Source of the DNA: Mycolicibacterium senegalense
GTDB lineage: Bacteria > Actinomycetota > Actinomycetes > Mycobacteriales > Mycobacteriaceae
DNA: 64,000 nucleotides
Assembly (NCBI RefSeq): GCF_019645875.1
Contig: NZ_CP081000.1
Coordinates: forward strand, 744,001 to 808,000
Direction: 5' to 3'
Part shown: positions 58,097-64,000 of the stretch, in pieces
How the letters are laid out: every line of letters starts with the position of its first letter
How positions within the stretch are numbered: the stretch's first letter is position 1
Translations under genes and position numbers: made by a program
The notes under the pieces: generated by a model
What the model was told of the DNA's origin: nothing
Seen by the model: only the letters and a program-made list of their open reading frames with translations
Database searches by the model: none

Positions 58097-58999
58097 ATGA
58101 CATGGGCAGTACGCGCGCTGATCGGCGCGGTCATGGCAGTAGTTCTCGCCGTCATCACGGGCTGCACATCTGATCAACCGGCACGCACGTATGAGGCGTC
58201 GACGGCTGTGCTCGGTGATTCGCTGGACATCCTCGGCTGGCACCTGAAGCTGTCGGATCTGCGGTTTGACTCCGAACGCGTGCTGGTCGACGTCGAGGGC
58301 TCCGCATCGGGCGATGCCCATGCCAAGCCCGAGGACATCCGGTTCGGCCTGTACGGCGCCCTGGCACATCCGATCGAGGCCGACGCACTGCACGGCTGCG
58401 ACGGCATCGCCGACCTGGGACTGCGGCCGCTGGCCGCGCCCGCACCTGACAAGCTCAGCGGCACAGTATGTTTGGGGCCGCAGCGGGATCAGAGTCAGGT
58501 TCGCGGGGTGTATGTGTACTCGCCGCGTGAGCGCATCGCCGGCACCACCATCGCCTACCCGGCGGCCTTCCCGGTCGGGGTGCTGCCGACCAACGTCAAC
58601 GACGCCGGCGTCACCCTCAAATCCACCAGCGTGGACGCGTTCAGTGCCGACGGAGGGCAGCTGGCACCGGCTGCGATGGGCGATCCCACCGCCTTCAACG
58701 GCAAGGGGTACATGCTGCTGGGCCTCCAAATCGACGGTGCGGCAAAGCGTTACGCGGACGATGCGGCGGCCCGCGGCGGCCCGCTGATGGTGGTGGCAGG
58801 CCCGTCACTGCCACCGCCCGGACTCAGCCCCGCCTGCTCGGCGTACGGCTCCTCGGTGCTGATTCTGCCGGAGGCATCGCGTGAGGCCGTCAACGTTCGG
58901 GCCTCGCTGTGCACGCAGGGTGAGATGAATGCGGCCCTGCTGTACGCCTCGGTTTCGGTGATCGGCACCCACGCCGCGCTGTGGACCACCGGTGGTTGA
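58097..58999 (+). CDS. Rv0381c-like lipoprotein
   Basis: 300 residues. Type II signal peptide (RALIGAVMAVVLAVITGC) with lipobox ITGC. The rest is beta-rich with Cys pairs and no catalytic motif. Position between ttfA and the SpoU methyltransferase matches Rv0381c (302 residues). It is 19 bases after ttfA. Function unknown; it is a candidate envelope partner by location only. Confidence 0.75.
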   Translation: MTWAVRALIGAVMAVVLAVITGCTSDQPARTYEASTAVLGDSLDILGWHLKLSDLRFDSERVLVDVEGSASGDAHAKPEDIRFGLYGALAHPIEADALHGCDGIADLGLRPLAAPAPDKLSGTVCLGPQRDQSQVRGVYVYSPRERIAGTTIAYPAAFPVGVLPTNVNDAGVTLKSTSVDAFSADGGQLAPAAMGDPTAFNGKGYMLLGLQIDGAAKRYADDAAARGGPLMVVAGPSLPPPGLSPACSAYGSSVLILPEASREAVNVRASLCTQGEMNAALLYASVSVIGTHAALWTTGG

Positions 59000-59645
59000 G
59001 GCCGCCGGCCCCACTGAGTGGGGACAATCCCCGGGAGTGGGGCCCTGGGAGGGGCCGTTGCCCTGCGGGGACGACGCCGCTCGCTATGACCCCGAGCTGT
59101 TGCGTGACGGCGATACTCGCAATGTCGTTGATGCCTACCGGTATTGGACTCGAGAGGCGATCATCGCCGACATCGACCACCGGCGGCATCCGCTGCACAT
59201 CGCGATCGAGAACTTCGGCAACGACGCCAACATCGGTGCGGTGGTCCGCACGGCCAACGCCTTCGCCGTGGACACCGTGCACATCGTGGGCAAACGCCGG
59301 TGGAACCGGCGCGGTGCCATGGTCACCGACCGCTACCAACGGTTGCGCCACCACGACACCACCGCCGAACTGCTGTCCTTCGCCGCCGACTCCGGACTGA
59401 CCGTCGTCGCGGTCGACAACGTGCCCGGTGCGGTGCGCCTGGAACAGACCGAACTACCGCGGGACTGCCTGCTGATCTTCGGTCAGGAAGGCCCGGGTAT
59501 CACCCCGGAGGCGCAGGCCGGTGCGGCCGTGACCGTCTCCATCGCGCAGTTCGGCTCGACGCGGAGCATCAATGCCGGAGTTGCGGCGGGAATCGCGATG
59601 CACGCGTGGATCACTCGCCATGCGGATTTTTCTCAGGCCTGGTAG
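58992..59645 (+). CDS. SpoU/TrmH-family RNA methyltransferase (Rv0380c-like)
   Basis: 217 residues from GTG 58992, overlapping the previous gene by 8 bases. SPOUT motifs: NDANIGAVVRTANAF (motif 1), LLIFGQEGPGI (motif 2), SIAQFGSTRSINAGVAAGIAM (motif 3, quoted in part). It 2'-O-methylates rRNA or tRNA ribose, target unknown. The knotted fold is complete, with an extra N-terminal segment of about 50 residues. Confidence 0.9.
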   Translation: MVEAAGPTEWGQSPGVGPWEGPLPCGDDAARYDPELLRDGDTRNVVDAYRYWTREAIIADIDHRRHPLHIAIENFGNDANIGAVVRTANAFAVDTVHIVGKRRWNRRGAMVTDRYQRLRHHDTTAELLSFAADSGLTVVAVDNVPGAVRLEQTELPRDCLLIFGQEGPGITPEAQAGAAVTVSIAQFGSTRSINAGVAAGIAMHAWITRHADFSQAW

Positions 59646-59715
59646 CGGCGGGGTATCGGGGAAAACTGTTCGACATGCCGACAATTCGGTGGCCTGGTAA
59701 GGCAGGATCGACAGC

Positions 59716-60816
59716 ATGGATCAGCTATGGGCTAACCGTGCGGCCAGCGCCGAAGCTGCGATCACCCAACGGCACCTGAAGAAGCTCTGGGGCCTTCCGG
59801 GCACCCAATTGGGCGTGGTGGCCTGGCCGGCGACCAAAAAGTACCGACAGTTCGGGACCTGGCATTTCTGGTGGCAGGCGCATCTTTTGGACACCCTGGT
59901 CGATGCGCAGGTCCGCGATCCGCAGCCGGAGCGGAAAACCCGCATCGAACGGCAGATCCGCGGGCACTGGTTGCGCAACAACTTGTCGTGGACCAACAGC
60001 TACTACGACGACATGGCTTGGCTGGCGTTGGCTCTTGAGCGGGCGGGTCGACTTGTCGGGGTCGAGAAAGCCCACGCGCTCAAGAAGTTGTGCGCGCAGT
60101 TCGTCGATGCCTGGGTTCCCGAGGACGGCGGCGGGATTCCATGGCGCAAGCAGGACCAGTTCTTCAACGCCCCGGCCAACGGCCCGGCCGGTATCTTCCT
60201 GGCCCGGTACGACGACCGGTTGCGCCGCGCCCAGCAGATGGCCGACTGGATCGACGACACCCTGATCGACCCGGAGACCCATCTGGTGTTCGACGGCATC
60301 AAGGCCGGTTCGATGGTGCGGGCGCAATACACCTACTGCCAGGGTGTGGTGCTGGGGCTGGAGGTCGAACTCGCGGTGCGCACCGAGGATCCTCGCCACG
60401 CCGAACGGGTGCGTCGCCTCGTGGCCGCGGTCGACAAGGAGATGGCCACCGACGGTGTCATCAAAGGCGCCGGCGGCGGTGACGGCGGGCTGTTCAACGG
60501 GATCACCGCGCGGTATCTGGCGCTGGTGGCGACAACGTTGCCAGGTGATACGGCCGAGGATCAGGCCGCGCGTGACACCGCACGCTCGCTCGTGCTCAAG
60601 TCCGCGCAGGCGGCGTGGGACAACCGGCAGACCGTGGACGGGTTGCCGCTGTTCGGCTCGTTTTGGGATCAGACCGCCGAAGTACCCGGGGCCGAGGGCC
60701 AACAAGCGCAGTTCGTCGACGGTGCGGTGAGCGCCTCGGCGACACCCGAACGCGACCTGTCGGTGCAGGTGTCGGGTTGGATGCTCATGGAGGCGGCGCA
60801 CACGCTGGCCGGATAG
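59716..60816 (+). CDS. Glycoside hydrolase family 76-like protein (Rv0365c-like)
   Basis: 366 residues without signal peptide. GH76 features: SWTNSYYDDMAWLALALERAG with the catalytic Asp pair (DD) and the (alpha/alpha)6 pattern; GGIPWRKQDQFFNAPANGPA; TYCQGVVLGLEVEL. GH76 enzymes cleave alpha-1,6-mannan. The lack of a signal peptide suggests an internal mannan or lipomannan substrate. Matches Rv0365c in size and is likewise close to a DedA gene. Confidence 0.85.
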   Translation: MDQLWANRAASAEAAITQRHLKKLWGLPGTQLGVVAWPATKKYRQFGTWHFWWQAHLLDTLVDAQVRDPQPERKTRIERQIRGHWLRNNLSWTNSYYDDMAWLALALERAGRLVGVEKAHALKKLCAQFVDAWVPEDGGGIPWRKQDQFFNAPANGPAGIFLARYDDRLRRAQQMADWIDDTLIDPETHLVFDGIKAGSMVRAQYTYCQGVVLGLEVELAVRTEDPRHAERVRRLVAAVDKEMATDGVIKGAGGGDGGLFNGITARYLALVATTLPGDTAEDQAARDTARSLVLKSAQAAWDNRQTVDGLPLFGSFWDQTAEVPGAEGQQAQFVDGAVSASATPERDLSVQVSGWMLMEAAHTLAG

Positions 60817-60852
60817 GCGTCGGCCGGTACGACCTACCGACCAATTCAAAAA

Positions 60853-60886
60853 ATGGTCAGACCATAATGGGTGTGCAGACAGTCTG
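60853..60886. promoter_or_regulatory. FadR/GntR-type operator palindromes
   Basis: ATGGTCAGACCAT (60853-60865), a perfect palindrome of the TGGT-N3-ACCA FadR-subfamily type, and CAGACAGTCTG (60876-60886), 10 bases further. They lie 25-58 bases before the FadR-like gene, so autoregulation is likely. Confidence 0.65.
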
Positions 60887-60910
60887 ACGGATGTGTGAAG
60901 TAGGTCGTGA

Positions 60911-61594
60911 ATGGAAAGGGTCGCTCGGACCTCATTGGTCGATGTCGTCGTGGCTCGGCTTCGGGACGAGATCAGAGACGGCGGTTGGCCGGTCGGCACG
61001 AAGATTCCGACTGAGGCGAAACTTGTTGAGGCACTTGGCGTGAGCCGTCCGTCAGTTCGTGAGGCGGTGCGCGCCCTGGTTCAGGCCGGCCTGTTGGAGA
61101 CGAGGCAGGGTGACGGCACCTACGTGGTCGCCGACGACGAGACGGCGGTTGCACTGCTGCGGGTGATCGGCGCGGCGGATCGAGTCGAGGCGCACATGGT
61201 GCGCCACACGCTCGAGGTGCTGGCGGCACGTGAGGCTGCTGCCCGCCGCTCGGCGGCAGATGTCGAGGCCTTGCGCGTCGCGGTCGCCGGGCGCCGCATG
61301 GCAAAGGCCGAGGCTGACCTGGCGGCGTTCATCGACCACGATGTCGCCTTTCACATCACGGTGGCCCGCGCGTCGCACAACTCGTTGCTGTGCGAATTCA
61401 TCAAGTCCTTCGAGAGCGTGATGCGCGACGCCGACCATGCGGCGATGTGCATGCAGGTCCCCGATGATCCCCACCGGGAGTTCCACAACGATCTCTACCT
61501 CGCCATTCAGCGGGGCGACCAAGCTGCGGCGACGCGTGCCGCGATCGACGGGCTCAGTGTCCGCGAACGACACTTGTACGCGATCGGTAGCTGA
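60911..61594 (+). CDS. FadR-subfamily GntR regulator
   Basis: 227 residues. Winged helix (VARLRDEIRDGGWPVGTKIP, LGVSRPSVREAVRALVQAGL) and an FCD all-helical ligand domain with metal-type His (DHDVAFHITVARASHN, HREFHNDL). Expected to sense a small organic acid or sugar acid. It starts just after the two palindromes and precedes the XdhC-like gene by 62 bases on the same strand. Confidence 0.9.
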   Translation: MERVARTSLVDVVVARLRDEIRDGGWPVGTKIPTEAKLVEALGVSRPSVREAVRALVQAGLLETRQGDGTYVVADDETAVALLRVIGAADRVEAHMVRHTLEVLAAREAAARRSAADVEALRVAVAGRRMAKAEADLAAFIDHDVAFHITVARASHNSLLCEFIKSFESVMRDADHAAMCMQVPDDPHREFHNDLYLAIQRGDQAAATRAAIDGLSVRERHLYAIGS

Positions 61595-61656
61595 GGAACG
61601 CATAGGTGCCCGGCCCAGAACTGAGCGTGTGCTCAGCGGGGGCTAGGTTAGGCACC

Positions 61657-62808
61657 GTGAGAGAAGTGCTCGCCGATGCACTGTCCGTCTGGCGTGCCGG
61701 CGGCACCGCGGGCATGGCGACAGTGGTGCGCACATTCCGTTCCGCACCACGGCCTGCCGGGGCCTCGATGATGGTGGCCCCCGACGGCACGGTGACCGGC
61801 TCGGTATCCGGCGGCTGTGTCGAAGGCGCCGTGTACGAACTCGCGGGAGACGTGGTCGCCCAGGGCACGCCGGTGCTGCAGCGTTACGGAGTCAGTGACG
61901 ACGACGCGTTCGCCGTGGGGCTGACCTGTGGCGGCATCCTCGATGTGTTCGTCGAGCCCGTGTCGCGGCGGACGTTCCCGGAACTGGAAGCTCTCGTCGA
62001 CGACATCGAGGCCCATCGGCCCGTCGCGACCGCGACCGTCATCGCACATCCCGATCCGACGTGGCTCGGTCGGCGACTGGTCATCCGCGTCGACGAGGTC
62101 ACCGGCACGCTCGGCTCGGCCCGGGCGGACAGCGCGGTTACCGACGATGCTCGTGGCCTGCTCGACACCGGCCGCAGCGGGGTCCTGACGTTCGGTCCGG
62201 ACGGCGAACGTCGCGGCGAGGGAATGGAAGTGTTCGTCTCCAGCTTCGCGCCGCCCCCGCGGATGCTGGTGTTCGGCGCCATCGACTTCGCGGCCGCCGT
62301 CGCCCGGCAGGGCTCGTTGCTCGGCTACCGCGTCACGGTGTGCGACGCTCGCCCGGTTTTCGCCACCGCGGCGCGCTTCCCGACTGCTGACGAGGTCGTC
62401 GTCGACTGGCCCAATCGATACCTCGAGGCGCAGGCCGCTGCGGGCGCGATCGACGGCCGCACGGTCATCTGCCTGCTCACCCACGATCCGAAGTTCGATG
62501 TGCCATTGCTGGAGGTGGCTTTGCGGCTGCCGGAGATCGGCTACATCGGTGCGATGGGCTCGCGACGCACCCATGACGACCGGATCGCCCGGCTCCGTGA
62601 GATCGGCCTGACCGACGACGAACTCGCGGGGCTGTCCAGCCCTATCGGATTGGACCTCGGTGCCAGGACTCCTGAAGAGACCGCGGTGTCGATCGCGGCC
62701 GAGATCATCGCCCGACGCTGGGGCGGTACGGGTACCCCGCTGAGCGGCACGGGCGGCCGCATTCATCATGAACACAACGAACCGAGTGAATTGAGGAGTG
62801 GTCAGTGA
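61657..62808 (+). CDS. XdhC/CoxI-family protein (Rv0376c-like)
   Basis: 383 residues from GTG 61657. XdhC_CoxI domain (MVAPDGTVTGSVSGGCVEGAVYE; AVGLTCGGILDVFVEP) and a C-terminal Rossmann domain (MLVFGAIDFAAAVARQGSLL, VTVCDAR, IGYIGAMGSRRTHDDR). XdhC proteins deliver modified molybdenum cofactor to xanthine/CO dehydrogenase-type enzymes. No molybdenum hydroxylase gene is in the window. The LLM gene follows in a GTGA overlap. Confidence 0.9.
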   Translation: MREVLADALSVWRAGGTAGMATVVRTFRSAPRPAGASMMVAPDGTVTGSVSGGCVEGAVYELAGDVVAQGTPVLQRYGVSDDDAFAVGLTCGGILDVFVEPVSRRTFPELEALVDDIEAHRPVATATVIAHPDPTWLGRRLVIRVDEVTGTLGSARADSAVTDDARGLLDTGRSGVLTFGPDGERRGEGMEVFVSSFAPPPRMLVFGAIDFAAAVARQGSLLGYRVTVCDARPVFATAARFPTADEVVVDWPNRYLEAQAAAGAIDGRTVICLLTHDPKFDVPLLEVALRLPEIGYIGAMGSRRTHDDRIARLREIGLTDDELAGLSSPIGLDLGARTPEETAVSIAAEIIARRWGGTGTPLSGTGGRIHHEHNEPSELRSGQ

Positions 62809-63704
62809 CACGAGCCAAAATCGATTTCCCCAGCCGAATCGGTGTGTGGTGGGCCAGCGACACCTGGTCGATGCCCGACGCGCAGCAGGTGGCGCGGGAG
62901 ATCGAGGACCTCGGATTCGGCTCGTTGTTCCTTCCCGAGGTGGTCGGCAAGGAGGCCCTCGCCCAGTCGGCGGCGTTCTTGGCCGCCACCGAGCGGCTCG
63001 TGATCGGCACCGGCATCGCCAACATTCACGTCCGGGTGCCGTCGGCCGCAGAATCCGGTGCGCGCACGTTGACCGCTCTCTACCCGGGACGGTTCGTGCT
63101 CGGGCTGGGCGTCAGCCACGGGCCGCTGGTGGAGCACGGCCTGGGCGGCACCTATGCCAAGCCGTTGGCCACGATGCGGACCTACCTGGAGCGGATGGCC
63201 GCGGTGCCCGACCAGATCGAACCGGGCGTCGGGCGACCGCCCCGACTGTTGGCGGCGCTCGGCCCCAAGATGATCGAGCTGTCGGGTACGCACGCCGACG
63301 GCGCGCACCCCTACCTGGTGACACCGGAGCACACCGCGACGACGCGGCAGATCCTGGGGGAGGACCGCTGGGTGGTCTCCGAGCAGGCCGTCGCCATCGG
63401 CGGCGACGATGCCGACCAGCTGGCCCGGGCGCACAAGCACCTCGAGGTCTACAGCGGGCTGCCCAACTACCGGAACTCGTGGCTGCGGCAGGGTTTCGAC
63501 GAATCCGACCTGGTGCGTGGCGGATCGGACCGGCTGGCGCGTGGACTTGTCGGCATGGGATCGGCCGAGCACGCGGCCGCCGTCGTCACTGCGCACCTGG
63601 ATGCCAGCGCTGACCACGTCGTGGTCCAGGCGCTGGGGGAGAGCCCGACGGCTGATCCGCGCCCGGCCCTCCGGGAGCTCGCAGCGGCGCTGGGCCTCGG
63701 TTAG
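62805..63704 (+). CDS. LLM-class F420-dependent oxidoreductase (TIGR03620-like)
   Basis: 299 residues from GTG 62805, coupled to the XdhC-like gene. Luciferase-like features: EIEDLGFGSLFLPEVVGKE, LVIGTGIANIHVR, YPGRFVLGLGVSHGPLVEHG, LLAALGPKMIELSGTHADG. The subgroup is actinobacterial and F420-linked; the substrate is unknown. Its end overlaps the convergent DedA gene by 4 bases. Confidence 0.88.
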   Translation: MTRAKIDFPSRIGVWWASDTWSMPDAQQVAREIEDLGFGSLFLPEVVGKEALAQSAAFLAATERLVIGTGIANIHVRVPSAAESGARTLTALYPGRFVLGLGVSHGPLVEHGLGGTYAKPLATMRTYLERMAAVPDQIEPGVGRPPRLLAALGPKMIELSGTHADGAHPYLVTPEHTATTRQILGEDRWVVSEQAVAIGGDDADQLARAHKHLEVYSGLPNYRNSWLRQGFDESDLVRGGSDRLARGLVGMGSAEHAAAVVTAHLDASADHVVVQALGESPTADPRPALRELAAALGLG

Positions 63705-64000
63705 GACTGAGGGGCGGCGGCCTTCTTCGCGGCCCGGCGGCGCTTGAACCATTCGATGAACATCGGCGCCACCGAGGCCACGACGATCAGGATGAAGATC
63801 GGCTCGAGTAGCTTCTGGATGATCTCGAACTGGCCCAGCCAGTAGCCGAGTAGCACCAGGCCGACGCCCCACACAATCGCGCCCAGCACGTTGAACGTGG
63901 TGAACACCGAGTAACGCATCTTGGCGGCGCCCGCGACGATCGGCGCCAAGGTGCGCACGATCGGCACGAAGCGGGCGATGACGATCGCGAACGGTCCGCG
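63701..64000 (-). CDS. DedA-family membrane protein (5' end beyond right edge)
   Basis: About 99 C-terminal residues are in the window. The DedA motif ARFVPIVRTLAPIVAGA is followed by two transmembrane helices (FNVLGAIVWGVGLVLLGYWL, FILIVVASVAPMFIEWF) and a basic tail. DedA proteins are lipid-scramblase/transporter-like membrane proteins. Rv0364 of M. tuberculosis next to Rv0365c fits by order. The N-terminal part is outside the window. Confidence 0.85.
   Translation of the reverse strand, partial: RGPFAIVIARFVPIVRTLAPIVAGAAKMRYSVFTTFNVLGAIVWGVGLVLLGYWLGQFEIIQKLLEPIFILIVVASVAPMFIEWFKRRRAAKKAAAPQS

Overview
The window is high-GC chromosomal DNA from a mycobacterium, most likely a fast-growing Mycolicibacterium-type species. 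The evidence is the iniBAC locus with its regulator gene iniR, the lipoprotein gene lpqJ, the dnaK-grpE-dnaJ1-hspR operon and clpB (both with HspR-type inverted repeats), ttfA (the Rv0383c/MSMEG_0736 family), F420/luciferase-like oxidoreductases, a mycothiol-type DinB-fold protein and ESX (type VII) associated proteins. I saw no tRNA, rRNA, insertion sequence or CRISPR array.

Left part (1-22.4 kb): an envelope-stress block. iniR (cut by the left edge) and a membrane-anchored Hsp70-like gene run leftward. An Rv0340-like gene, then iniB, iniA, iniC and a second membrane-anchored Hsp70-like gene run rightward. CCCCTA-type repeats lie in front of the Rv0340-like gene and of iniB. Beyond these come a decayed AbiEi/DUF559-type gene, two small Thr-rich single-pass proteins that share the Pro-Trp juxtamembrane motif of the Hsp70-like proteins, an LLM oxidoreductase, and a 2.5k-residue SARP/cyclase/ATPase regulator ending in four tandem 270-residue repeats. 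A DinB-fold gene and lpqJ close the block.

Middle part (22.4-48 kb): a polytopic membrane protein; a sulfonate/nitrate-type ABC importer coupled to an arylsulfotransferase-family gene and facing a LacI regulator with a perfect palindromic operator; a TetR/SDR pair; a tandem glycine riboswitch in front of the serine deaminase gene sdaA; a DUF445 / Abi-alpha-like pair; the dnaK heat-shock operon; an aldose epimerase; a type II flavohemoglobin-like reductase with a membrane protein and TetR regulator; an orphan cluster of ESX-associated genes (EspA/EspE-like, DUF2510, EspH-like, EspC-like) in which two transcription units share a bipartite upstream element; two small paralogous membrane proteins; CYTH and GAP-family proteins; and a glycosyltransferase.

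Right part (48-64 kb): clpB with a strong terminator, then an accessory block (HD protein, alpha/beta hydrolase, internally deleted LLM gene, cupin lipoprotein, GlxA-type regulator, coupled Rieske oxygenase and reductase with a TetR regulator). The conserved mycobacterial series follows: ttfA, an Rv0381c-like lipoprotein, an SpoU methyltransferase, a GH76 protein, a FadR-type regulator, an XdhC-like protein, an LLM protein and a partial DedA. From recalled H37Rv gene order, this right part is inverted relative to M. tuberculosis.

The heat-shock genes look co-regulated: dnaK and clpB each carry an HspR inverted repeat and a GGAACA-N16-CGTT (SigH/SigE type) promoter with identical spacing.
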